Below are positions 1-9,209 of a DNA stretch of 21,696 nucleotides, one piece after another. Positions within the stretch are counted from its first letter, which is position 1; every line of letters starts with the position of its first letter. This DNA is from Planctomycetes bacterium UBA1146 (GTDB taxonomy: Bacteria > Planctomycetota > UBA8108 > UBA1146). Position numbers and translations under genes: made by a program. The notes under the pieces were generated by a model, which ran no database searches, was not told the origin of the DNA, and saw only the letters and a list, made by a program, of their open reading frames with translations. The stretch lies in the NCBI GenBank assembly GCA_002311345.1, contig DCAA01000026.1, forward strand, positions 104,710 to 126,405, read 5' to 3'.

Positions 1-1332
1 CTGCTCGCCCGACTGCTGACCGGAGGGCTGGCCTGACTGTTGACCGGTTGACTGACGGGTTGCGGAGGAGGAGTTCTCGCCGATTTCCTGCGCCCGATCC
101 AAGGCTCGCGATGCCTCTTCAAGATCCTCGGAGGCTGAAGATGCATCCTGTTCGGCAGCGGGGTTCCATCCGACCCGCTGGCGATCCATCCAGTCAGAGA
201 GTCCTGCGCGCAAATCCTCGAGACGTTGCTGTAGTCCTGTCACTCGAGATCCATCTGAATCGGAGGCTCTTTTCAGGGAATCGAGTGTGCTCTGCAGCGC
301 AGATTGCTGCTGCTTGCGTTGCTGCTCACCGGAACCGGCCTCTTCCATCGACTTCACCACCGAATCGGCTGCACTGGCGGATTGCTGCATCGCCTCGAGC
401 GCTCTTGCGAGTTCCTCCACAACCTGTCGAGCACTCTCATCTCCGAGATCGGCATCCTGGGCAGATTCTCTTCTCAATGCCTCGATGCTCTGGGCCGTTT
501 GCCGTGCTGCTGCGGCTTGTTGTCTGGCACGCTGAGCCAGACGCTCGCGAGCAGCAATCGCCCCCGATTCCGACTGGGATCCAAGCGCCGATGAAGTCTC
601 TGCATCGTGCTGGACCTCCGCTTGAATCCGCTTCACCCGTTGAACAACGTTCGAGATTCCCTGCTGACGTCTCGCCTCCCGGGTCAGGTCATCGGCAATA
701 TTCTGAGCATCTCGCGAGATCTCTTGCGCCTCCTGGGCGGAACGATTCTCGATGCGGGAGTCCTCGGTTCTTGACAGTTGCTGCTGGTCTCGTAGCAGAT
801 CCGTGATGTTACTTTGCACATCTTCGAGATCCTGGACATCCTGGCCGGCTTGCTCCGCCACCGCAGTGCGATCACGTAGAGATCGCTGCTGATCAGTGAT
901 CTCACCGATAGCCTGGAGCCGACTCGCAACCTCATCGAGACGGTTGGCAAGTTGCTCGGGATCAACATCTCGCGCCTCCAGAATGGCAAGCACGGTCTGG
1001 AGATTTGACCTGACCTGACGAATCGTCTCCAGAGCAATGACGTAATCATCTTTCTCGAGAGCCTCGGCGACAGCTCTCATGTCATCTTCAATAAGTTCTC
1101 TGACGATCCGTTCGCGGGCAAGTCTCAGGCGAGAAGAGTCATCAGGTTGCTCCGTTTCGAGGCGCTGAGCGAGACTTTCCATCTGACTCTGCAAAGAACG
1201 GAGGTACTCCCGTGCCTCATCTTGGAGGCGTGCCAATCGGTTACCGGTCTGAGCAGAGAGCACGGTAGGAAACAGAAGCCCACAGCACAGGAGTAATAGG
1301 ATCCATACCGAACTTCGTCGTGGACGAATCAT
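1..1332 (-). CDS. Gln-rich exported coiled-coil protein, C-terminus cut by window edge
   Basis: An open frame of 444 codons starts at the ATG at 1332 and runs off the left edge without a stop. The start overlaps the TGA of the preceding gene (ATGA) and has a strong ribosome binding site, GGAGGAGGAG, a few bases upstream. The N-terminus has a signal peptide: MIRPRR, then a hydrophobic stretch rich in Leu, Cys and Val, with a likely cleavage site after LSA near residue 22. The rest is almost entirely charged and Gln/Glu/Ala/Arg-rich heptad-like sequence, expected to form long coiled coils. At the visible end it becomes low-complexity Gly-Gln-Ser repeats (GQQSGQPSGQQSGEQ). As last gene of the operon so far, it resembles the Gln-rich tail of DUF4175-type proteins made as a separate polypeptide. 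The function is unknown. It probably sits in the periplasm with its coupled membrane partner. I am confident of the gene but not of its role. Confidence 0.8.
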   Translation of the reverse strand, partial: MIRPRRSSVWILLLLCCGLLFPTVLSAQTGNRLARLQDEAREYLRSLQSQMESLAQRLETEQPDDSSRLRLARERIVRELIEDDMRAVAEALEKDDYVIALETIRQVRSNLQTVLAILEARDVDPEQLANRLDEVASRLQAIGEITDQQRSLRDRTAVAEQAGQDVQDLEDVQSNITDLLRDQQQLSRTEDSRIENRSAQEAQEISRDAQNIADDLTREARRQQGISNVVQRVKRIQAEVQHDAETSSALGSQSESGAIAARERLAQRARQQAAAARQTAQSIEALRRESAQDADLGDESARQVVEELARALEAMQQSASAADSVVKSMEEAGSGEQQRKQQQSALQSTLDSLKRASDSDGSRVTGLQQRLEDLRAGLSDWMDRQRVGWNPAAEQDASSASEDLEEASRALDRAQEIGENSSSATRQSTGQQSGQPSGQQSGEQ

Positions 1333-3515
1333 CGATCTCCTCCTCCTCGATCATCTCCTCTGAGCGAATCGCGTACTTTATCTTCGATACGATTCTCCAG
1401 ATCCTTCTCGGAACGCAGCAATTCCTCGATCTTACGGATCACCGTTCTCAGATCTCCCCACTCCTGGAGATCAGAAACCACATCCGCCAGGCCACGTTCT
1501 ACTTTCCTCACCTCGTCGATGGCGATCTGTGAATCCTCGACGGTAGCTTCGTTCGAGGCAGTCCGTGTCGCAAGATTCTCCAGGGCAATCCGTGCCGGTT
1601 CGAGGCTATCCTGTGCCATCACATCGAGTCGTTTCTTGAGATCCTGGATCCATGCCAGTTCATCTGCATCGCTCATCCGGTTCCTCAGCAACCGCCGGGA
1701 GATGGTCGCGAGACGTTCTGCGGCATCCTCGATCCGAGTCGAAACTCGATCCTGGCCAGCACGGGCATGCCGGGCCGTGGGAGCCTGCTCCTCGGCGGCC
1801 TCCCCGGAACTCAACGATTCTTGCAGGTCCTCGAGTTCCCGTCGCACCTCACGCTGGACGGAATAGGTCTCCTCGAGCCTCTCCTTGAGCAATGTTAGTT
1901 CATCCTGGGTGATCCTCTCCAGTTCTTCTTCACTGAGAACGCTGAGGATCCAGGTCCGGCTCGCCCCTTCCTGGTTCAATGCATCCATGGCAGTGGAGTG
2001 ATACTGAACCCGCTGCCCCGGCTTGAGATTCCAACTGGAGAGATCGATCTGTAGCGCTTGCTCTGTCTCCTTGGAATCGGTGGAAATACTTTCGAGCACC
2101 TCGAGCGGATATCTCCTCGTCTCTCCCTCGCCCTCGACCTCCGGTTCGAAGACCAGTTGAGCCGAGACAACTCCGTAGTCATCTCGGACCTTCACCAGAA
2201 CATCGAGCAATGCCCGTGGGGTCACCTCTATATTCTGTCCCGGTTGGGCAATGGTGACCTCCGGCTCCCGGTCCGGAATCACAGCGATACTCCAACTGAT
2301 GGGATTTTCGTTGCGAAAACCTTCCGCGGATTCCAGAGCAATCCACCAGCGGGCATCCGTTTCAGCAATAAAACTACCACGAAGCCTTTCACTTCCCTCG
2401 AGACTCAGGTCGGATTCGGTAACGACCTCACCGTCTCCGCTGGGACGTGCCTCCATCCGAACTGCCGAAACAACATCGATGCTGGTAAGACCCGTATATG
2501 AAACTTTCGTTCCTACCGGTGCTTTTACATGACCGCTGTGAACCAGAGCATCCTCACCCGTTGATGGAAGGCCTGTGTAATCGGGGAACTCGTAATGCAG
2601 GCCGATCTCCTCGACGCGCGGTCGAGCCCGTACACGGAGCGAATACCATTGGCCGGTGAAGTCACCACATTTGACGCGGAAATCGATGTCACGCTGGAGA
2701 TTCTGAAACACGTGCCTGAATCCGGCGGCTCCTTTTCGGTCCAGAGCAACTTCCTCGTTCATTTCGCGGCGTCCTTCCCGTTCAGGAAAGAAGACATCGA
2801 GAAATGCACGCGCGTTGCCCCCGCGTAACTTGAGGATATCCACCACCAGGGAGGTGCCCTTCGCCACCACCATGGTGGTTCGCGTCGGATTCTCGATCAT
2901 CAGCTCGTAGGCACGAGGCCAGGGCTGATTCCCGAGCAAGAGATCACGTGCAAGGAAGGTCTGTGCAAGGTCAGGTCGTAACAGTCCACCAGCCACGGCG
3001 GGAGTGATCAACAACACCAGCACTCCCAGGGCAGCCCGCATACGACTCCATGAAAGTAGGCTACCGGGCCGAAGTGAATGCACCTTCTCCTCTGCAATTT
3101 CCACGGTCCGGCGAATGAGATCCTGGTCATAGAGAAGTCGACGGGGGTTCTCGGGATCGGTCAGTTGCACCGCCGTGATGAGAGAATCTTCGAGATCACC
3201 AGAAGCCTTCTCTACCAGCGCAGCGAGACGATCCTCTCGAGCCGGTACCCGCACCGCCAGCAAGATGGCACGAAAGGAGATTGCCAGAATGAGGATGACG
3301 CCGACCCCTTGTATTCCCCTGAGTACCTGGGGAAGCACCGCGATCCAATCGAGCAGGAACATCAACCATACGGCCGCCAGCGCGACTGCGCACCAGCGCA
3401 AACCGCCGGTCATGATCCGCATCATGCGCCGCCGACTCCGCAGTTGCCGAATCCGACTCAGCGCCAGGTGAGGACGTTCGAGGACAGTGGGTTCTGTTCC
3501 TTGTGCCAAACTCAC
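1329..3515 (-). CDS. DUF4175-like membrane protein with large exported coiled-coil region
   Basis: A 728-residue protein. Two hydrophobic helices near residues 41-60 and 70-88 and a third near 160-180 anchor a large C-terminal part that has no further membrane segment. Between about 190 and 500 the sequence looks like beta-sandwich domains (YELMIENPTRTTMVVAKG, then LHYEFPDYTGLP). From about 515 to the end it is charged coiled coil. Two N-terminal helices, a third helix, Ig-like domains and a charged helical tail match the DUF4175 group that travels with MoxR/Bat-type operons. The start is GTG, overlapping the TGA of the upstream gene as GTGA; no good Shine-Dalgarno sequence precedes it, so it probably depends on re-initiation. 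Its stop overlaps the ATG of the Gln-rich gene. It is probably an envelope scaffold. No enzyme motif is visible. The family assignment is from architecture and memory, not a search. Confidence 0.75.
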   Translation of the reverse strand: MSLAQGTEPTVLERPHLALSRIRQLRSRRRMMRIMTGGLRWCAVALAAVWLMFLLDWIAVLPQVLRGIQGVGVILILAISFRAILLAVRVPAREDRLAALVEKASGDLEDSLITAVQLTDPENPRRLLYDQDLIRRTVEIAEEKVHSLRPGSLLSWSRMRAALGVLVLLITPAVAGGLLRPDLAQTFLARDLLLGNQPWPRAYELMIENPTRTTMVVAKGTSLVVDILKLRGGNARAFLDVFFPEREGRREMNEEVALDRKGAAGFRHVFQNLQRDIDFRVKCGDFTGQWYSLRVRARPRVEEIGLHYEFPDYTGLPSTGEDALVHSGHVKAPVGTKVSYTGLTSIDVVSAVRMEARPSGDGEVVTESDLSLEGSERLRGSFIAETDARWWIALESAEGFRNENPISWSIAVIPDREPEVTIAQPGQNIEVTPRALLDVLVKVRDDYGVVSAQLVFEPEVEGEGETRRYPLEVLESISTDSKETEQALQIDLSSWNLKPGQRVQYHSTAMDALNQEGASRTWILSVLSEEELERITQDELTLLKERLEETYSVQREVRRELEDLQESLSSGEAAEEQAPTARHARAGQDRVSTRIEDAAERLATISRRLLRNRMSDADELAWIQDLKKRLDVMAQDSLEPARIALENLATRTASNEATVEDSQIAIDEVRKVERGLADVVSDLQEWGDLRTVIRKIEELLRSEKDLENRIEDKVRDSLRGDDRGGGDR

Positions 3516-4612
3516 CTCTCGAAAATCGGAAGATACTGGTAAGGAATCTCAAGGATGATACAGGCCATCGCGGTGGCATAATTGGGACCGACCAGATCCT
3601 GCCAGGAGCCATCGGGATTCTGCAATGACAAGATGTCGCGCCAAGTATCCCTGTGCCATGAGGCCCAGTACTCCCCTCCACGCTGGAACGCTGCCTGCGT
3701 GGCGTAATACATTCCATAGTAGTAATCGAAAGTATTCAGAGCTTCGTAGCGTCGTGGGCGATGGCGACGCAGATACGCAAGCCCCCGATCGAGCGCACGA
3801 TCCTCGTAAACACCCGCCCCGTACAGTGCAGTGAGCCCCGCTGCGGTCAGAGGAAAAGTAGTTCTCGATCTCTGAACTCTACCAGTAGGTCCGACTTCGT
3901 GCTGGTACATGAAGCCGCCACTCTCGATGTTCGAGGAGTTTCGTACATAAGAGATCGCCGCATCGATCACGTTCTTGGGCACGTTGATGCCAGCGTTTCT
4001 CGCGGCACGCAACGCCATCACCTGACAGACAGTGATGCTCATGTCCGCATCATCTGCACCTGGCTGGTATCTCCATCCACCGGTTTCATTCTGGGCCTGA
4101 ATGATGAGACCCACGGAACTCTTGAGTCTCTCCTTCACACGCTCCATTCCCGTCATCCCGTATACCTCTGCCAGGAACAAGGTGGCGAAGGCATGGCTAT
4201 ACATCCTCGATTCATTCACCGTGATGAAGCCGTTGGTCTGGACATTGCGAAGAAGGAAATCGAGTCCCATCTCGACCTGTTCACCATATTTGCCGCGTCC
4301 GGGCAAACTCCCCTGTGCGAGAAATGACAGACAGGCGAGCGCGGTCACTCCTACATGCTTACCCAGCCGACCCCTGTATTCATAATGAACCTTGCGACCG
4401 ATCTTGTCGGTCCAGGAACCGTCTGGATTCTGCGTATTCTTCAGAAATTCGAGGCCTCTCTCGATGGAGAGACGAGCCCGTTCCTGTAATTTCATATCGA
4501 TGACTCGACGAGGGCCATCCTCGACCACCTGTGCAGTGGCGAAATCCAGTATCGGCGCGAACGAGACGAGTAGCGCCAAACTGACGAGGAGAAGGCGTTT
4601 CGGGGCTTTCAT
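3512..4612 (-). CDS. Exported alpha/alpha-toroid protein with squalene-cyclase-like repeats
   Basis: A 366-residue protein with a signal peptide (MKAPKRLLLVSLALLVSFAP, likely cleaved after ATA near residue 27). The mature part is made of helical repeats of the prenyltransferase/squalene-oxidase type. Three QW-like motifs (Q-x3-G-x-W) stand at Q61-W67 (QNPDGSW), Q174-W180 (QNETGGW) and Q331-W337 (QNPDGSW). A DDAD sequence near 187-190 recalls the DxDD acid motif of cyclases but does not match it. With about 340 mature residues it is roughly half the length of a squalene-hopene cyclase, so a binding or scaffold role is more likely than catalysis. The ATG at 4612 overlaps the upstream TGA (ATGA) and has GGAGGAGAAG upstream, which favours it over a longer frame starting at 4651. 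It lies between the beta-propeller gene and the DUF4175-like gene of the MoxR operon. Confidence 0.8.
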   Translation of the reverse strand: MKAPKRLLLVSLALLVSFAPILDFATAQVVEDGPRRVIDMKLQERARLSIERGLEFLKNTQNPDGSWTDKIGRKVHYEYRGRLGKHVGVTALACLSFLAQGSLPGRGKYGEQVEMGLDFLLRNVQTNGFITVNESRMYSHAFATLFLAEVYGMTGMERVKERLKSSVGLIIQAQNETGGWRYQPGADDADMSITVCQVMALRAARNAGINVPKNVIDAAISYVRNSSNIESGGFMYQHEVGPTGRVQRSRTTFPLTAAGLTALYGAGVYEDRALDRGLAYLRRHRPRRYEALNTFDYYYGMYYATQAAFQRGGEYWASWHRDTWRDILSLQNPDGSWQDLVGPNYATAMACIILEIPYQYLPIFER

Positions 4613-6705
4613 CTCTTCTCCTCCCTGATCACCCTCTTCTGGGTCAGGCAAGTAGCACGATTGAGGTTCGTGATGAGGATTCTATCCCCATTCACATCGA
4701 CTCGTCCTCCCACAGGTTCCTCGACGCGAAACAATCCAATGCCAGAACGAGGGTCCTCTTCTTCTGAGAGGGTCGCGATCGATTTTGGCGTGCTGATGGG
4801 ATCGAGACTCTGGTGAATGAGAGTTGATTCTCCGGCACTGACGTAGACAACGCCATCCTCGACGAGCGCGGGGCGACCCAGTCCCGGAGAACGAGTCAAG
4901 GCCTGCTTCCACAGTTCACTTCGCCCGATGTCCCTGGCCAGCATCGATGTGAGAAGATCTCCGAACAGCACCAATCTTCCACCGGTCGTTCCCAACATGT
5001 AGGGGCCAAGACCCTTACCATGCACCTGTGACCTCACAGTCCCGGAGAGCACATCTATGGCGTAGAGTTGGTTGCTATCGAGGGGAGTCACAAACAGCAA
5101 ACCATCCTCGAAGATCATCGGATTGGGGGCCCAGATGGAACTCCGCCTCTGGGGGCGGTAACGTCCACGATACGAACGCTGGGAATCCCGATCGTATTCC
5201 ATGATCCACCGCACCTGTCCGTCCCAGGCTCGCAGTGCTGCAACGGCTCCGAGATTTGAACAACAGTAGACCATTCCATCGCGAACCAGAACGGACCCGA
5301 GGATCGGCTCGCGTGCCGGTTCGCCGAACATCGTCAGGTCGACCTGATTCCCGACGATCGGTCGCGACCATATTTTCTTACCTGTGTGCGCATCGAGACA
5401 CCACAGTGTCACATCGATATAACCACTCTTTCTCCAACCGAGAGCCCAGACCCTATCGCCCTTGACCACCGGTGCGGAGTTGAAGGAAGTGGTTCGCAAC
5501 ATCTCGTCACCGATATCGCGTGATCCGGTATCCCAGAGCAGTCGACCTGCTCCTGCAAGATCCCAGCATTTCATTCCCCGCCACGGCAAGGAGACCTGGA
5601 TATCGAAACCGAGATAATCCTCACGCCGACTTGCTCGAGCCACGTAGGAGCACAGCAGTACGTCCTCGTCATTGACACTCCAGAGCCGGGTGGCGACGTC
5701 TCGCTCCTCGAAGTAGGGGGCGCCGGGACGCAAACTGACATCGGATATCAGTTTTCCCGTTCTCAGATCGTATCTCAGTAGTTTCCTGGAGGTTGCGATT
5801 GCGATCCAATCCTCGGAGAAACAGGGGGCGAGAATCGCCCGGGTGCCATCGGAGTAATACCCACGTCCACGAGAAGCGCTGAAGGCAACATGACGCGAGT
5901 AGTCGTGAGTCTTCCAGGCGATCACGCCATCGTCGACGAGCAGTGGTTGGACTGCATCGTCATCGGTCTTACCGGAAACCATGCCGGAGTCGTTGAGTTG
6001 ATCTTCAAACTCCAGTACCTCACCCCTGAGTATCTTCTTGACCTCGTTCTTTAGTGCCAGGAGGTCCTTCGTATTTCCCAGTCGCTTCAGCGCAACCGAT
6101 CGCCTCGTCACGAGAGACCGATAGAGATCCTGGTCCGGTTCCTCGTCAAAACCGAACACAGCATCCTGCCACGCTCGGAGAGCTAACTCAGGTTGGTCTT
6201 GCTCCAGGAAAAGGTCCCCTGCGGCCACCAGCGCCACCCATCTCACCTCGGTCAGAGGATAGAGAGTTGCAACCCGTAGCAATGCCGTTGGATCGGTGTC
6301 AGAGATGGCCCGTTCGAGCACCGATTGGGCTCTCGATCGATATTCCTGACGGTAGAGTTCCTTCAATTCGGGTTCGAGGGTGCGCAGTGTTTCGATGATC
6401 TGGTCGGAAAGAGGACGAGCGAGGCGCCACTGGTTCGTTTCGCTCCAGAGCATCAGGGGATCCTCTCCCCAGATGGACTCGTGCAGGACCTGAAGTCTCC
6501 GGATCCCATCCAGAGCCCCATCCTGAACCTCTGCAGCCTCGATCCGACCGATGGCATCTCGATACTCCTGGATGACTCCATCAGCTCCGACCAGCAAAGG
6601 AATCAGAGCAGATCCAACGTCACATTCGGCCGCCCTCGCGCTTTGGCAGCCGATAATGAGACCCATCCAGAGCGCTACAGGAGCAACCAAGTTGAACACC
6701 ACCAT
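4609..6705 (-). CDS. Exported PQQ-like beta-propeller protein
   Basis: A protein of about 698 residues from the ATG at 6705. Residues 1-28 form a hydrophobic export signal. It has a possible lipobox, IIGC, at Cys20 and a possible ordinary cleavage site at ARA-A. Residues 40-200 are helical and TPR-like. From about 250 on there are PQQ-type propeller blades, for example LWCLDAHTGKKIWSRP, AALRAWDGQVRWIMEY and YAIDVLSGTVRSQVHGKG. No heme or quinoprotein dehydrogenase active-site motif was seen, so a binding or scaffold role is likely. The start is uncertain. ATG 6705 has GGGGGA five bases upstream but lacks basic residues before the hydrophobic core. An in-frame TTG at 6780 would overlap the upstream TGA as TTGA and give an MKKF start. 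ATG 6810 is also possible. Its stop overlaps the start of the toroid gene. Confidence 0.8.
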   Translation of the reverse strand: MVVFNLVAPVALWMGLIIGCQSARAAECDVGSALIPLLVGADGVIQEYRDAIGRIEAAEVQDGALDGIRRLQVLHESIWGEDPLMLWSETNQWRLARPLSDQIIETLRTLEPELKELYRQEYRSRAQSVLERAISDTDPTALLRVATLYPLTEVRWVALVAAGDLFLEQDQPELALRAWQDAVFGFDEEPDQDLYRSLVTRRSVALKRLGNTKDLLALKNEVKKILRGEVLEFEDQLNDSGMVSGKTDDDAVQPLLVDDGVIAWKTHDYSRHVAFSASRGRGYYSDGTRAILAPCFSEDWIAIATSRKLLRYDLRTGKLISDVSLRPGAPYFEERDVATRLWSVNDEDVLLCSYVARASRREDYLGFDIQVSLPWRGMKCWDLAGAGRLLWDTGSRDIGDEMLRTTSFNSAPVVKGDRVWALGWRKSGYIDVTLWCLDAHTGKKIWSRPIVGNQVDLTMFGEPAREPILGSVLVRDGMVYCCSNLGAVAALRAWDGQVRWIMEYDRDSQRSYRGRYRPQRRSSIWAPNPMIFEDGLLFVTPLDSNQLYAIDVLSGTVRSQVHGKGLGPYMLGTTGGRLVLFGDLLTSMLARDIGRSELWKQALTRSPGLGRPALVEDGVVYVSAGESTLIHQSLDPISTPKSIATLSEEEDPRSGIGLFRVEEPVGGRVDVNGDRILITNLNRATCLTQKRVIREEKR

Positions 6706-6776
6706 AACGATCCCCCGGTGCGCGTGATCGCGATGGGATGCTGGTGTTCGGCTAGAGATGATCTGGTTGAATTTCT

Positions 6777-9209
6777 TCAAGGGAGACGGACGACCTTTCG
6801 CAGGATCCATTCTACCGTCAAGAGCAGTACAAACAGCACCAGAACCCAGCGAGAATCCCACAACGGCTCGCGTTCAGCGGAGATGGGAACCTCCCTTTCC
6901 AGTGCTTCCACGTCATCGGCAACTCCTGCGGCATCCGAGACGTCATGATATTTGCCGCCAGAAAGCGCTGCAATCTGCATGAGACGTCCACGATCCATTC
7001 TCGGATCCGCGTACTCCAGTTGAGGTACGACGACCCGGAACAGGGTGCTGGCCACTTCCTCTTCCCGATCGATGAGCGAGATCCGATGTTCCCCCAGTTT
7101 TCTCGCCTCTATCGTAGCCTCGTAGTACTCGGGCCGCGCAAGATTTCGAATCGCATGGATCTCTGTGACATGATCTCCGGGCGGTTCGACGCGTTCCAAC
7201 GACAGCAATGCTTCCTCCTCGGAGGTCGGCTTGAAGTCGGGTCCGAGTAGTCGTGCCAGGATCTTTACTTCGTTGCCGAGGATCACCTCCCTCGGATCCA
7301 CGCTGACTGAAAATCTCTTCGATGGACCGAGCAATCGAGCGGCACCAACAAAGCGGATGACCTGACCCCAGAAGCGGTAAAACCAGCGGTTTCCGACCAG
7401 ACGTCTCAGCCTCCAGGTATCGTCGGTCAGGGACACGAAAGTTCTCCCTCGACCGAGGTACTGATAGGCGAAAACAGGACGCGGCCCGTAAGTGAAATGC
7501 TCATCGGATTCATGGACCGCAAGAGCGACGGCCCCCTTCCGTATCTTCTTGACCTTCTGGTACCAGTAGAAGCCCGGCATCGTCCGATCACTACGTCCCT
7601 GCCACTGCCAGAGTTCCTTGTTCTTCTCTGCATCTGCGACCAGTTGCATCACCGGATGTTCAAGACCCTCCGGAGTCAACCGTACGTGGAAGGCCTCGAC
7701 CAGATCACGAGAGACGGAACCCCGCTCATCAGCTTCCTCGAGTTCCACCGGAAGTAATCGCTCGAGTGGATCTCCACGATAGCGGCGAGGCATGAACCAC
7801 TGACCGGAGAGGAACACCACTCCCCCACCCTGATCATCGACAAACTCCACGAGCCACTCTTTCTGCTGGATCGACAGGGAGTCTGGTCGGATGTCCCCGA
7901 GCAGAATCACATCGTAGCGGAACAACTCTTCCCGAGATCGAGGGAACTGCCGCAACGACGGAATCCCGGGCGAAGACTCCTGAGGAAACTCGGGATCCGC
8001 CTCCAGCAGGAGACATTGCGCTTCCATCGTTGGATCCCTGATCAGAGAATTCTTCAGGTAGCGATAGTCATACCTGGGCGGCCCCTCGACGTAGAGAACC
8101 TTGATCTTTCTTGCCACCACCGTGACCGGTTTCTCGAGTGCGTTGTTTTCGCGGAACAACTCTCCATCCTGATGCTCGATCTCGATACGACATAGGTACT
8201 TGCCCGGGGAGCGAGGCGTGAACTCCAGGCGATGAGGAACCACCTGCCCATCCTTGCCAATTCTCGGATAGTAGGGGACGCGCTGCTCGATGCTGCCGTC
8301 CTCCCTGAGAAGTTGCAACTCAGCACGGACGTCGAGGTTGGCGAATCCTTCCGCAGCGATACGGAAATCCACCGGAACCCTGTCGCCTTCGAGCACTACA
8401 TCAGCGATATCCAGATCGATCAAGCGGATGTCCCTGGGTTCCTCCGCATTACCGATACCGATGACATGTACGGGAATTTCTCTAGCACCAAATCTTCGAG
8501 CAACTTCCTCCGGGGTCACCATTCCACCGCTATCCCTGCCATCGCTCAGTAACACCATCGCTGAGATGGTTCGCCCTCGAGCGTCATCGAGGGTATCGCC
8601 CATCGCATCTCCGATGCGACTGACACGTCCCCTCAAGGTGATCTCACTGGCATCGAAAGGGGGTGCCTCAACGACTAGAGGTGATCCTGACTGTAGACGC
8701 GGAAGATCTGCGATGGCTCGAACTCCATCGGAGCCCGCCACGATCTTCACGTTGGCCTTCTCTCGCAGTCGCTCGATGAGTTTCGAACTACCTCCGGTCA
8801 AGACACCCCTGGCGATCTCGAGTCGGGTTGTTTCTTCGACGACGGGAACCCCGGAAACGGATGTGATCGCCATCGGCACGGCGGAATCGGACCATCGATC
8901 CTGAATTCCCATCGAATAAGAATCGTCTACCACCACCAGGACGGTGGAGGATTCAGTCTGAACCCGTTCGCGAGTCAGGGTTGGCCGGAACAAAATCACT
9001 ACCACGGCCAACAATACCAGGAATCTCAGAGCGGCAAGAACCACCCGGGAAGTTGCTCCCAGACTGCCCTGATCACCCCTGTACCCCCAGGCTGCGATGG
9101 CGATGAGTATCGGGATGATGACTATCGCAGTGACCCAGGCCTCGGGTGCAGCGAGCCATTCCACGCGGGTCTCTACCCGTGTTTCCGAAAGTGCGAGGAT
9201 CCAGGGCAT
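6777..9209 (-). CDS. Membrane VWA protein with glutamine-amidotransferase-like domain
   Basis: An 810-residue protein from the ATG at 9209, which shares one base with the upstream stop (TGATG). A longer frame from 9302 would overlap the previous gene by 94 bases and adds an Arg-rich stretch, so I reject it. Membrane helices lie near 25-42 and 57-77, with a third close to the C-terminus (WVLVLFVLLLTVEWIL). A VWA domain follows, with MIDAS residues D95, S97 and S99 in VVVDDSYSM and a second conserved strand VLLSDGRDSGG. The middle (KIKVLYVEGPPRYDYRYLKN through GGGVVFLSGQWF) looks like a class I glutamine-amidotransferase-like fold, but no Cys stands at the usual nucleophile elbow, so it is probably not catalytic. 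This layout is typical of large membrane partners of MoxR/DUF58/BatA. It probably binds metal-dependent ligands in the envelope. Confidence 0.8.
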   Translation of the reverse strand: MPWILALSETRVETRVEWLAAPEAWVTAIVIIPILIAIAAWGYRGDQGSLGATSRVVLAALRFLVLLAVVVILFRPTLTRERVQTESSTVLVVVDDSYSMGIQDRWSDSAVPMAITSVSGVPVVEETTRLEIARGVLTGGSSKLIERLREKANVKIVAGSDGVRAIADLPRLQSGSPLVVEAPPFDASEITLRGRVSRIGDAMGDTLDDARGRTISAMVLLSDGRDSGGMVTPEEVARRFGAREIPVHVIGIGNAEEPRDIRLIDLDIADVVLEGDRVPVDFRIAAEGFANLDVRAELQLLREDGSIEQRVPYYPRIGKDGQVVPHRLEFTPRSPGKYLCRIEIEHQDGELFRENNALEKPVTVVARKIKVLYVEGPPRYDYRYLKNSLIRDPTMEAQCLLLEADPEFPQESSPGIPSLRQFPRSREELFRYDVILLGDIRPDSLSIQQKEWLVEFVDDQGGGVVFLSGQWFMPRRYRGDPLERLLPVELEEADERGSVSRDLVEAFHVRLTPEGLEHPVMQLVADAEKNKELWQWQGRSDRTMPGFYWYQKVKKIRKGAVALAVHESDEHFTYGPRPVFAYQYLGRGRTFVSLTDDTWRLRRLVGNRWFYRFWGQVIRFVGAARLLGPSKRFSVSVDPREVILGNEVKILARLLGPDFKPTSEEEALLSLERVEPPGDHVTEIHAIRNLARPEYYEATIEARKLGEHRISLIDREEEVASTLFRVVVPQLEYADPRMDRGRLMQIAALSGGKYHDVSDAAGVADDVEALEREVPISAEREPLWDSRWVLVLFVLLLTVEWILRKVVRLP

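Noticed and set aside
48..1049. Open frames on both strands within the Gln-rich gene, including a 252-codon plus-strand frame
   Set aside because: The minus-strand frame from 1332 has a signal peptide, a strong ribosome site and continuous coiled-coil sequence to the edge; the others are its shadows.
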